Below, piece after piece: positions 43,969-53,259 of a DNA stretch of 64,000 nucleotides; position 1 is the stretch's first letter; each line of letters begins with the position of its first letter. The DNA is from JBKEBQ01 sp047973225. Its GTDB lineage: Bacteria > Bacillota_I > Bacilli_A > Erysipelotrichales > Erysipelotrichaceae. The notes under the pieces were generated by a model. It was not told where the DNA came from, ran no database searches, and saw only the letters and a list, made by a program, of their open reading frames with translations. The stretch covers positions 1-64,000 of the forward strand of contig JBKEBQ010000023.1 of NCBI GenBank assembly GCA_047973225.1, written 5' to 3'. Position numbers and translations under genes: made by a program.

Positions 43969-45098
43969 AATTCCACCTTCTGATCTTTCCAAATCAATTC
44001 TACCGGTTCATCATCTTTCACAATAATCTCTACATTTTCATGAACAACCACATCTTCAGCGATAATCAGACGTCTTACATTCGCCCCTTTTTTTATAACT
44101 GCACTAGGTAAAACAACACAATCTTTTACGGTTGCTCCTTCTTCAATGACAACATCATTGAAAATAACTGAATTTTCTACTTTACCACCGACTATGCTTC
44201 CCTGACCCAACATAATGTTGTGAATCTGTGCCGTCTGTAAAATATATTGTGGGGGATTTGTGGTATCTTTTGAATACACACGCCAATTGGCATCATCGAT
44301 ATCAACACCTTTCCCATTTAAGATGTCCATATTACTTTCCCATAAGCTCTCCAACGTACCAACATCTTTCCAATACCCTTTGAATCGATAAGCTTGCAGT
44401 TTCTCTTTGTTTTCTAAAAAAGCAGGAATGATATTCTTACCAAAATCATGTTCAGAAGTATCATCACGCATATCTTTTTGTAAGTAGCGTTTTAATTTTT
44501 TCCAATTAAAGAAATAAATCCCCATGGATGCTAAATTACTTTTTGGTTTTTTTGGCTTTTCTTCAAAATCTATGATCTGATCCGTATCGTTTGTATTCAT
44601 AATCCCAAACCGTTGTGCCTCTTTCATCGTTACCTCCAAAACGGCAATCGTCAAATCCGCATCGCTGGACTTATGACACTCCAACATTTTAGAATAATCC
44701 ATATTATAGATATGATCTCCTGATAAAATCAATATGTAATCGGGATCATGTTGATCTATGAAATCAATATTTTGCGATATTGCATCGGCGGTTCCACGAT
44801 ACAAATCAAAACCTTCATGTCTTTCTCTTGGTGCTAATACAAACGCTCCACCATCAAAGGTATCCAATCCCCACCGTGCTCCTTCTGAAACATAAGAGTT
44901 CAAAAGAACCGATTCATATTGTGTTAAAACGCCTACTGTATCAATTCCTGAATTCGCACAATTGCTTAAGGGAAAGTCAATAATACGATATTGTCCTCCA
45001 AAAAAAACCGCTGGTTTCGCAATCCGCTCCGTCAATTGATGCAGTCTACTTCCTCTACCACCGGCTAAAATCATTGCCAAAATTTTTTCTTGTTTCAT
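43965..45098 (-). CDS. glgC: ADP-glucose pyrophosphorylase
   Basis: Makes ADP-glucose and PPi from glucose-1-phosphate and ATP, the committed step of glycogen synthesis. ILAGGRGSRLHQLTERIAKPAV is the catalytic loop, then FGGQYRIIDFPLSNCANSGI, GDHIYNMDY, and EEKPKKPKSNLASMGIYFF. 377 aa is normal. GGAGG 12 nt upstream; the 70-nt gap after pulA is the only clear break in the operon, so an internal promoter is possible but none was identified. Confidence 0.95.
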   Translation of the reverse strand: MKQEKILAMILAGGRGSRLHQLTERIAKPAVFFGGQYRIIDFPLSNCANSGIDTVGVLTQYESVLLNSYVSEGARWGLDTFDGGAFVLAPRERHEGFDLYRGTADAISQNIDFIDQHDPDYILILSGDHIYNMDYSKMLECHKSSDADLTIAVLEVTMKEAQRFGIMNTNDTDQIIDFEEKPKKPKSNLASMGIYFFNWKKLKRYLQKDMRDDTSEHDFGKNIIPAFLENKEKLQAYRFKGYWKDVGTLESLWESNMDILNGKGVDIDDANWRVYSKDTTNPPQYILQTAQIHNIMLGQGSIVGGKVENSVIFNDVVIEEGATVKDCVVLPSAVIKKGANVRRLIIAEDVVVHENVEIIVKDDEPVELIWKDQKVEL

Positions 45099-45168
45099 GC
45101 TATGCTGGCCTCCTTACCCTTATTATACACCGAAATCACTCCCATATACCGATTGATTTTGATTATTT

Positions 45169-47226
45169 CTATAATATGTATATCATACATGTATGTGCGC
45201 GCATACGTAATATCTTTTGTGCTGTCTGTTTGATTGCTTTGTCCCCATCAAAAATTAACGAAATACACTCATCAAATTCACGTACAACCTCTTGATTCGT
45301 TATATTCCATGCAATTACCACTGTCTGTGATTGCTTCGTTTGATGAAAATATAGAACTTGTGCAATCTCTTCAAAATCGTAAATATTATTAAAGGAGCGC
45401 AAAATTGGATAATCTTTTCTTAATTGGATAATATCTTTTGTGAAATCAACTACTTCTTGATAATTTTGCATTCTTTCCCAATGAATCGCATTGATAGCAT
45501 CGCTGCTTTGATAACTATTCGAAATTCCTTTTTTCTCACGACAAAATTCTTGCCCCAAAGCAATAAAAGGAATGCCTTTAGCAAGCAAAGTCGCAGCTAA
45601 CACCGATTTGTGTTTTTGGATGCGCGTTTCTTTAGAGTCAAAATGACAGCTCTTTTTGATCTTATCCCACAATGTGAGATTATCATGGCATTCACTATAA
45701 TGAATGCTTTGTTGCTCACTTAATGCAGCATAGGGGTTATGTCCCACCAAAGCTTTTTTCATATCTTCAAGTCTTGTTGCATCTCCTGTTAAAAAGCCAA
45801 GCTCATTAATATGGTAATCATCTGCACGACCCTTAATAACATCTCTAAAAAAGTCATCAAAAAATGCATAATTGGGTAGTTGTTGAGCATTATACATACT
45901 TGCCTTTTCACAATCGGCTAATGCTGTTGGCATTTTCCAGCCCTCTCCATACAATAAAATATCTGCTTTTATACTTCGTAATCCCACATCGATATATTGC
46001 ATTGTTTCAATATCTAAAATCCCCATCAAATCAAAACGAAAACCATCCACATCATAAAATTCTACATAGAATTTTAAAACATCAAGAATGTACCTACGAA
46101 ACATTCTTGCTTTGCTATTTAAATCATTCCCACAAAAGGAACCGTTTGATAAAGTATTATCCTCATTGTAGCGAAAATAATAATACGGTACACATATGTC
46201 AAAAGCTGATGTTTCCAATTCATATATATGGTTGAACACAACATCCACGATCACACGCATATCTTTTTTATGCATGTTTCTAACTAAGTTGTGAAATTCA
46301 CACATCCTCACACTTGCATCATTGGGATTGCTAGCATAGCTTCCTTCCAAGCTGAAATATTGAACAGGATCATAACCCCAATTGTAAAATTTTTGCGGAT
46401 TCCATTCATCCACTGTCGCAAAATCATGAATGGGCATCAGTTGTACATGACTTGCGCCAAGCGCAGCCAAGTAGTCAAAACCAACCGCTTGCGAATGCAA
46501 TGTTAGTCCCGTTTTGGTATAGGTTTCAAACGTTGCTGTTTGCGAAAGATCAAGAGCACTAGTAAAATCACGAACGCTTGTTTCAACGATTACCACATCT
46601 TGACAAGGTTTTGGTTCATAATGTTTTTTCACATTTAACTTGGTTATATCGATAATGGCATTTGCCTTACTATTAGCAATACCACTAATGCCATAGGGAT
46701 CTAAACTTTTTTTCACACTCCCACTTGTCTCGACAAGGTAATAATACGTATCCAAATGTCGATTTCCTTGCAACGTTAAATGATACACACCTTTTTCTTT
46801 TCTTGTTAATAGATGGTATTCAAGTTCATTGATAACCACCGTTACCTTCGTGGCAGTTGGTGCCCACAGATAAAAGGATGTGGTGTCTTCTGCAACGATT
46901 ACGCCCAAAGGCCCCTCATAAAAATATTGTTCATCAAACGCTTTTTTTGTAGTAACAAATCCCACTTCCAAAGGCGCAGATAATGCATGGGATTCATAAA
47001 CATCATATTTTTTAGACAAATCTAATATTTCGCTCAGCTGGCAAAAATAAGCATTATGCGTACTATGTTCATCACTACGTCTCATAATTTCTAAAGGATA
47101 TGTTTTCCCCTGCTCATCACACAAGTAAAAAGCGTGTGCCTGACCTCCATAATATTGCTTTGATAAGAAAATGTTTACCAGTGTAAAATCGTCAAGATAA
47201 GCTTCTAATGTTTTGGTTTTTCTCAT
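45169..47226 (-). CDS. pulA: Type I pullulanase / glycogen debranching enzyme
   Basis: GH13 debranching enzyme that cleaves alpha-1,6 branches. N-terminal CBM48-like region with GPLGVIVAEDTTSFYLWAPTAT, then YNWGYDPVQYFSLEGSYASNP and GH13 regions I-IV: VDVVFNHIYE, DGFRFDLMGILD (nucleophile Asp), LYGEGWKM (acid/base Glu) and SECHDNLTLWDK. YNWGYDP is diagnostic of type I pullulanase. The ATG at 47226 overlaps the glgP stop (ATGA); a nine-codon longer reading is rejected. Confidence 0.93.
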   Translation of the reverse strand: MRKTKTLEAYLDDFTLVNIFLSKQYYGGQAHAFYLCDEQGKTYPLEIMRRSDEHSTHNAYFCQLSEILDLSKKYDVYESHALSAPLEVGFVTTKKAFDEQYFYEGPLGVIVAEDTTSFYLWAPTATKVTVVINELEYHLLTRKEKGVYHLTLQGNRHLDTYYYLVETSGSVKKSLDPYGISGIANSKANAIIDITKLNVKKHYEPKPCQDVVIVETSVRDFTSALDLSQTATFETYTKTGLTLHSQAVGFDYLAALGASHVQLMPIHDFATVDEWNPQKFYNWGYDPVQYFSLEGSYASNPNDASVRMCEFHNLVRNMHKKDMRVIVDVVFNHIYELETSAFDICVPYYYFRYNEDNTLSNGSFCGNDLNSKARMFRRYILDVLKFYVEFYDVDGFRFDLMGILDIETMQYIDVGLRSIKADILLYGEGWKMPTALADCEKASMYNAQQLPNYAFFDDFFRDVIKGRADDYHINELGFLTGDATRLEDMKKALVGHNPYAALSEQQSIHYSECHDNLTLWDKIKKSCHFDSKETRIQKHKSVLAATLLAKGIPFIALGQEFCREKKGISNSYQSSDAINAIHWERMQNYQEVVDFTKDIIQLRKDYPILRSFNNIYDFEEIAQVLYFHQTKQSQTVVIAWNITNQEVVREFDECISLIFDGDKAIKQTAQKILRMRAHTCMIYIL

Positions 47227-49628
47227 GCATGCTCCACAACTTCTAAATCCCAAATCTCCCGGGCATATTCTTGAATGGTACGATCTGATGAAAAATAACC
47301 AGATTTAGCAATATTGATCAAACAACTCTGAATCCAAGCCTTTCGATTTTTATATCGTTTTTGAACTTGTTCTTGTGCTTCTACATACATCATAAAATCT
47401 TTTAATAAAAGATACTCGTCATTGTGATAAATCAATTCATCATAAATATTTTTAAACAATTCTAAATTGTCATTCAAATAACCATCGTGTAGCGCTTCTA
47501 CCACTTCTTGGATCCGTGGATGTTCTGCTAAAAATTGTATAGCATTATACCCATTTGCCTTGATTGCATTGACTTCTTCTACGGTATGCCCGAAGATAAC
47601 GGTATGTTCACGTGTTGCTAAGGCATCAATTTCAACATTGGCGCCATCAAGTGTCCCTAAGGTAAGTGCCCCATTCATCATAAACTTCATATTTCCTGTA
47701 CCGCTAGCTTCTTTTCCTGCCATAGATATCTGTTCGGAAACATCCGCTGCATTCAGCAATATTTCAGCAATACTAACACTATAATTAGGAATAAAGACAA
47801 CCTTAATAAAGGTATTATATTTTTTGTTTGTATTCACTTTATCCGCTACAACATTGATCAATTGAATCACACTTTTCGCAAAATGATAGGATGCTGCTGC
47901 TTTTCCTGCAAATATAAATACTTGTTGTTGACGATTAAAATTTGGATTCTTATCAATTTCTTGCATCAGATACAAAATATGTAAAACATTCAACAATTGA
48001 CGCTTATACGCATGAAACCGCTTTGCCTGTACATCAAAAATCGCATTTATATCTACTTCAATATGGCAATGCTTTTTGATGTACTCTGCTAAAATGATTT
48101 TCCTTTGTTTTTTTACATTCCAAAATTTCTCATGCAACTCTTCATCATCCACATATTGCATCAATTTGCTCAATGTTTCTGGTCGTTTTATAAAGTCACT
48201 ACCAATATATGATTCTAAAAGCTTCCGCAGTTGTGGATTTGTATACAATAACCATCGACGATGCGTAATTCCATTGGTTTTATTGTTGAACTTTTCTGGA
48301 TACAATACATAAAAGTCATGTAACGCATCTCGCTTTAAAATTTCCGTATGCAGTTTTGCAACACCGTTGACGCTGTGTGAGCCAACAATTGCTAAATGTG
48401 CCATATACACCAATCCGTCTCTCATAATGGATACTCTTGAGATAAAATTATGATCATATCCACCATCTTGTTGCAAGTGTTTTACAAAACGACGATTAAT
48501 TTCTTCAATGATGCTATACACTCTAGGAACTAGCTTTTGAATATACGCTTGTGGCCACTTTTCCAAAGCCTCATGAAGTATCGTATGATTGGTATACGCC
48601 ATACTCCGCTTGACAATATCAAAAGCTTCATCCCAGTTATATGCATATTCATCCATAAAAATTCTCATCAATTCAGGAATCCCCAAAACAGGATGTGTAT
48701 CGTTTAGTTGAATGGCAACCTTATCAGCAAAATTATCTAATGTTCCATACTTTCGTACGTGTGAGCCAACAATTCCTTGCAATCCTGCTGATGTGAAAAA
48801 ATATTGTTGCTTTAATCGTAAATATTTTCCTTTTTCACTGGAATCGTCTGGATATAAATTTTGATTGATTTCACTCACTGCACGTAAATAATGTTGTAAG
48901 TTTGAATTACTCAGCATATTTTCAGAAGGTTCTGCACGCCAAAGGCGTAAAGTGTTGGTAGTCTTTGTATCTCTTCCAATAATGGGCATATCATAAGGAA
49001 CTGCTTGCACTACTTGTGCATTGACATGTTCAACAACAATTTTATCATGATCATCCTTATGCATTTCAATATCGCCCCAAAATTTCACTTCTACTGTATG
49101 ACGCGGTTTTCTTACTTCCCAAACATTTCCATATTTTAACCATTGATCTAGTACTTCTACTTGTTTTTCATCTACAATTTTCTGTTTGAAAAGTCCATAA
49201 TCATAGCGAATACATTGTCCATGTCCGACATAGCCTTGAGAGGCTAGTGAATCCATGAAGCAGGCAGCAAGTCTACCTAGTCCACCATTCCCTAAACCTG
49301 CATCACTTTCCATTTCTTCGAGTTCATTCAAATCAATATCCAAATCTGACAATCCTTCTTTCACTATGTCATAAATGCCTAAATTCATTAAATTATTGGT
49401 TAAAAGTCTTCCCATTAAAAATTCCATGGAAAAATAAAACAATTGTTTACTTTGCTTTTGATCCACGATTTCTTTACTTGTTTTCCAAGCAAGTGAATCA
49501 TAATCTTTTACCAACTCTCCTAAAACTGTGTAACGCTCAATCACATTTGATTTTATCAAGTCATGTCCAAAATGTGCAATCATTCGATCCTCAAATATAC
49601 TTTTAAATTCTTCTTTTGTCTTAAACAT
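47223..49628 (-). CDS. glgP: Glycogen/maltodextrin phosphorylase
   Basis: GT35 enzyme that releases glucose-1-phosphate from alpha-1,4-glucan ends using phosphate and PLP. ESDAGLGNGGLGRLAACFMDS at the active-site region, NDTHPVLGIPELMRI, and the PLP lysine region MAGKEASGTGNMKFMMNGAL (Lys in GNMK). 801 aa is normal. Starts 8 nt inside the end of glgB. It provides both glucose-1-phosphate for catabolism and the opposite step to GlgC/GlgA. Confidence 0.96.
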   Translation of the reverse strand: MFKTKEEFKSIFEDRMIAHFGHDLIKSNVIERYTVLGELVKDYDSLAWKTSKEIVDQKQSKQLFYFSMEFLMGRLLTNNLMNLGIYDIVKEGLSDLDIDLNELEEMESDAGLGNGGLGRLAACFMDSLASQGYVGHGQCIRYDYGLFKQKIVDEKQVEVLDQWLKYGNVWEVRKPRHTVEVKFWGDIEMHKDDHDKIVVEHVNAQVVQAVPYDMPIIGRDTKTTNTLRLWRAEPSENMLSNSNLQHYLRAVSEINQNLYPDDSSEKGKYLRLKQQYFFTSAGLQGIVGSHVRKYGTLDNFADKVAIQLNDTHPVLGIPELMRIFMDEYAYNWDEAFDIVKRSMAYTNHTILHEALEKWPQAYIQKLVPRVYSIIEEINRRFVKHLQQDGGYDHNFISRVSIMRDGLVYMAHLAIVGSHSVNGVAKLHTEILKRDALHDFYVLYPEKFNNKTNGITHRRWLLYTNPQLRKLLESYIGSDFIKRPETLSKLMQYVDDEELHEKFWNVKKQRKIILAEYIKKHCHIEVDINAIFDVQAKRFHAYKRQLLNVLHILYLMQEIDKNPNFNRQQQVFIFAGKAAASYHFAKSVIQLINVVADKVNTNKKYNTFIKVVFIPNYSVSIAEILLNAADVSEQISMAGKEASGTGNMKFMMNGALTLGTLDGANVEIDALATREHTVIFGHTVEEVNAIKANGYNAIQFLAEHPRIQEVVEALHDGYLNDNLELFKNIYDELIYHNDEYLLLKDFMMYVEAQEQVQKRYKNRKAWIQSCLINIAKSGYFSSDRTIQEYAREIWDLEVVEHA

Positions 49629-51426
49629 AATCCTTACCTTTCATTTTTTTAAAAACAATAGCGCCAAAGGGGGCAATACGAATATCCATGTAATGATCAT
49701 ATCCCATCAAATGTCCATGTATTGTTTTTAATGCTTGATAATTGCACATATTACAACCATCGTAAATATCTTTCTCACTATTCATTACTTCCCAATATGT
49801 TCCTGACGCGGGTACTGGTATATGATAACTTTCATAGCTAACCCCTGTCATATTCAATACAACGATGAGCGTTTCATCATGAGAAATTCTAAGATAACTA
49901 AAGATGCTTAGCTCAGCATTGTTTACATCCAACCAACAAAAACCATCATTATGATAATCTTTTTCCCATAAAGAACCATGATGTAAATAGATTTGATTCA
50001 TATCTTTCATAAACCGTTTAAATGCGTGATGTTTGGGATAGTCCAGTAAAAACCAATCCAAACTTTTCTTTTCGTCCCACTCCCTGAAGTGTGCCAACTC
50101 ATTACCCATGAAATTTAATTTTTTTCCTGGATGAGTCATCATGTATACATATAAATTTTTGAGCAATGCAAACTTTTGTTCGTATGTCCCCCACATCTTA
50201 TCGATGATGTTTTTTTTCCCATGAACCACTTCGTCATGAGAGAGTGGCAAAATAAATTTTTCACTATGGAAATACGCCATACTAAACGATAGTTGATGAT
50301 GATGGAATCGTTTGTGAATAGGATCTAATCCATAATATTTTAAGGTGTCATTCATCCATCCTAAATCCCATTTATAATCAAATCCCAACCCTCCAAAACA
50401 CACCGGTGTGCATACATGTCCATAATCACTAGAATCTTCTGCAATCAGTATGGCATTAGGAAAGCGTTGTTTTAATTGTTCGTTCATTGTTTTTAAAAAG
50501 TGCAATCCGTTCTCATTCAGTCCATAATCTTTACGGCCCTGGCGATGGATTAAATTGGAAACTGCATCCATACGCACACCATCTATATGACAAGTATCTA
50601 GCCAATAGGCAACGCTAGAAATAAAAAAGTTTTGCACACTCAGCTTACTATAATCAAAAAATAAGGTTCCCCACTCGCTTTCCTGATGTTCTTCATACAG
50701 TGTTGTGCCATCAAAAAGGCGTAGACCATGTTCATCTTTCACAAAATGTGTAGGGACAATGTCTAATAATACAGCTATATTGGCTTGATGGAATATATCA
50801 ATCATTTCTTTAAACTGACACAAAGATCCATAACGTGATGTTATGGAATAAAAACCTGTCACTTGATATCCCCAAGAACCATCAAATGGATGTTCCATGA
50901 TGGGCATCAATTCGACAACGTTATACCCCATATCTCGAAGGTAGGGAATGAGTTGATATGCCAAAGCTACATAATCACTTATGCCATCTCGCCAACTACC
51001 AACATGAAGTTCATAAATATTCATTGGACTTTTAAGCTTGATTGTTTGCTTTTGCATCCATGCTTGATCTTGAAACATGTAATCATCAATTGCCACTACC
51101 TTACTTGCTAGATTGGGACGAACTTCATGATAAAACCCATAAGGATCACACTTTTCATGATAATCATGATCACTCGTGAAGATGGCATATTTATACGTAT
51201 CCCATTGTCTAATGCCTTCTATCCACAATTCAAAAATACCACTATCGTCAAGCCGATACATTCTATATTGGTGATAATTCCAATGATTAAAATCGCCCGC
51301 AACACTTACCTGCGTAGCATTTGGTGCATAGACGCGAAACACCACACCATTCCCTTTAATATGAGCACCGAAATAATGATACGCATCGCATATCAACTCA
51401 TTTTGGTAATTTCTATAGTTTGTCAT
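49621..51426 (-). CDS. glgB: 1,4-alpha-glucan branching enzyme
   Basis: GH13 branching enzyme that makes alpha-1,6 branches. N-terminal CBM48 (VFRVYAPNATQVSVAGDFNHW), then GH13 motifs VLLDIVPTHFVKDEHGL, DGVRMDAVSNLI (nucleophile), ILIAEDSSDYG (acid/base) and LPLSHDEVVHGK. 601 aa is a normal GlgB length. The ATG overlaps the malQ stop (ATGA). Confidence 0.95.
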   Translation of the reverse strand: MTNYRNYQNELICDAYHYFGAHIKGNGVVFRVYAPNATQVSVAGDFNHWNYHQYRMYRLDDSGIFELWIEGIRQWDTYKYAIFTSDHDYHEKCDPYGFYHEVRPNLASKVVAIDDYMFQDQAWMQKQTIKLKSPMNIYELHVGSWRDGISDYVALAYQLIPYLRDMGYNVVELMPIMEHPFDGSWGYQVTGFYSITSRYGSLCQFKEMIDIFHQANIAVLLDIVPTHFVKDEHGLRLFDGTTLYEEHQESEWGTLFFDYSKLSVQNFFISSVAYWLDTCHIDGVRMDAVSNLIHRQGRKDYGLNENGLHFLKTMNEQLKQRFPNAILIAEDSSDYGHVCTPVCFGGLGFDYKWDLGWMNDTLKYYGLDPIHKRFHHHQLSFSMAYFHSEKFILPLSHDEVVHGKKNIIDKMWGTYEQKFALLKNLYVYMMTHPGKKLNFMGNELAHFREWDEKKSLDWFLLDYPKHHAFKRFMKDMNQIYLHHGSLWEKDYHNDGFCWLDVNNAELSIFSYLRISHDETLIVVLNMTGVSYESYHIPVPASGTYWEVMNSEKDIYDGCNMCNYQALKTIHGHLMGYDHYMDIRIAPFGAIVFKKMKGKDYV

Positions 51427-52871
51427 AGGGTATCCTTTTTGAAAATTTCTAACAACTCTTCAATATTTGCAAAAGAAGCTAAATGATAACGCCAATTGTT
51501 GCCACCTATCGTAGAAGGTATATTGATTCTTGCTTCATCCCCTAAGAATAATAAATCAAATAAGGGAATAATCACCTGTTCTGCATCACTTGCCAAACAC
51601 AGATTTAATAAATTGGTCATAACATCATCAGCTGGTGTTTTGTCCATAAAATAATGATAAATTTGATTTTTTTGTTCGGCAGATAGACTCATATAAAACC
51701 CAAGTAAGGTTTGATTATCGTGGGTGCCACTAAATAAAACTGTATTGGTATTTCGTAATTTGAAGATTTCTTCTTTTTCCCAATCAAACATAAATTGTAA
51801 AACACTCATGCCGCGTAAATTATAATGTGCGCGTAAGCGCTCTACGCCTTCATTCAATAATCCCAAATCTTCGACAACTAGTTTTATGTCTGGCATGTTT
51901 TTATAAAGGGTATCAAAAAAGTTATAAGATGGTCCTGGTATCCACTTTCCATCAATAGCACTTTGCGCATCTCCTGGGATGGCCCAAAAAGTATCAAATC
52001 CACGGAAATGGTCAAGACGGACAACATCATATAATTCTTCTTGATAACGAATTCTTTTTAACCAAAATTCATAATTGTTTTGCGCCAATACATCCCACCG
52101 ATAAATTGGATTCCCCCACAATTGACCATCTTTTGAAAAGTAGTCTGGTGGAACTCCTGCTTTGAACATCATTTTCTTTCCATCCAAATAAAACTTATCT
52201 TGGTTGTAGTATACATCAGCAGAATCATATCCCACATAAAATGGTAAATCCCCCATAATGCTAACACCATGTTCATGTGCCATCTTTTTGACTTGTAACC
52301 ATTGCCTCATAAATGTATATTGGGAAAAAAGATGATATCCATACAAATCTTTCATGATTTCATTTTCCAAATTAAAAGGTTCGTGAAATTCATCCCAACT
52401 TACATTGTTGTGAAACTCTTTTAACACTAAAAATTCAACCGTCCGCACAACCAAAGGATACGTTCTTAAAAAGTTTAAATACCCTTTGTTGCTAGGTAAA
52501 CCATCTTTTACAATATCATATATTTGACGTATATATTTGCGTTTATGCGCTTTCACTATCCCATAATCAATATATTGCGTATAAGCGATTTCTTCTACCG
52601 CAAACGAGCACTCATAAAAAGCAAACAATTCCTTTATATCCACATACATTTCATCTCCTCCATAAGAGGATACTGCTTGATACGGAGAATCCATAAAACC
52701 GGTAATGTTGAGTGGTAAAATCTGCCAAGTTTTGATCTTGGTTCTACCCAAATACCAAATAAATTGTTTACTACTTCCAAAATCGCCAATCCCATATTTA
52801 CTCGGTAACGAAAATATTGGACACATAACGCCTAAATTAGGATGATTGTTTATCAAATGTTCTTTTGCCAT
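51423..52871 (-). CDS. malQ: 4-alpha-glucanotransferase (amylomaltase)
   Basis: GH77 enzyme that disproportionates maltooligosaccharides. SLPSKYGIGDFGSSKQF, MGDLPFYVGYDSADVY, RLDHFRGFDTFWAIPGD (nucleophile Asp), VVEDLGLL (acid/base) and FSGTHDNQTLLGF are classic. About 482 aa from the ATG at 52871, which has GGGGGAAAT upstream; the frame is open 29 codons earlier without a good start. First gene of the malQ-glgB-glgP-pulA-glgC-glgD-glgA operon. Confidence 0.95.
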   Translation of the reverse strand: MAKEHLINNHPNLGVMCPIFSLPSKYGIGDFGSSKQFIWYLGRTKIKTWQILPLNITGFMDSPYQAVSSYGGDEMYVDIKELFAFYECSFAVEEIAYTQYIDYGIVKAHKRKYIRQIYDIVKDGLPSNKGYLNFLRTYPLVVRTVEFLVLKEFHNNVSWDEFHEPFNLENEIMKDLYGYHLFSQYTFMRQWLQVKKMAHEHGVSIMGDLPFYVGYDSADVYYNQDKFYLDGKKMMFKAGVPPDYFSKDGQLWGNPIYRWDVLAQNNYEFWLKRIRYQEELYDVVRLDHFRGFDTFWAIPGDAQSAIDGKWIPGPSYNFFDTLYKNMPDIKLVVEDLGLLNEGVERLRAHYNLRGMSVLQFMFDWEKEEIFKLRNTNTVLFSGTHDNQTLLGFYMSLSAEQKNQIYHYFMDKTPADDVMTNLLNLCLASDAEQVIIPLFDLLFLGDEARINIPSTIGGNNWRYHLASFANIEELLEIFKKDTL

Positions 52872-52914
52872 ATTTCCCCCTTTGCTCGTTACTATCATTG
52901 CTTTATATATATAC

Positions 52915-52923
52915 ATTATATCA
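52915..52923 (-). promoter_or_regulatory. Extended -10 promoter of the glycogen operon
   Basis: TGATATAAT on the minus strand, about 43 nt before the malQ ATG. The -35 region is weak. No good cre match was found. Confidence 0.5.
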
Positions 52924-53259
52924 TACTGCAACCAAAACAGCAGAACAATTATCGGCATACTATAAGAGCTTTCAAAATAGGTTTATAGCTACGATCTACC
53001 TCCTTTCTATTGCTTTAATTATATTTTTTCTGACATTAGTGATACTTTCTACAGCACTAAGCATAACATTACAAGACTACATGATCTTTTGAAAACACGC
53101 TACAAAAAGAAAGTGCTTACATTCAGTTGAATAGTACAAGAAAAAAACTAATAAGTGCAAAATAAAATGAAATGAAAATGGTATATTAATAGTAATAGGG
53201 TTCAAAAATATTGTACTGAAGGGTTCACAGGACAGAAATGGGAGGAGAAAAAGAAAAAA
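52924..53259. other. Divergent region between malQ and the surface phosphoesterase gene
   Basis: About 335 nt. AGAAAGTGCTTACA at 53108-53121 is a weak cre-like site (two mismatches). The 3' end carries the leader of the next gene with GGGAGGAG. No consensus promoter for it was found. Confidence 0.4.
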
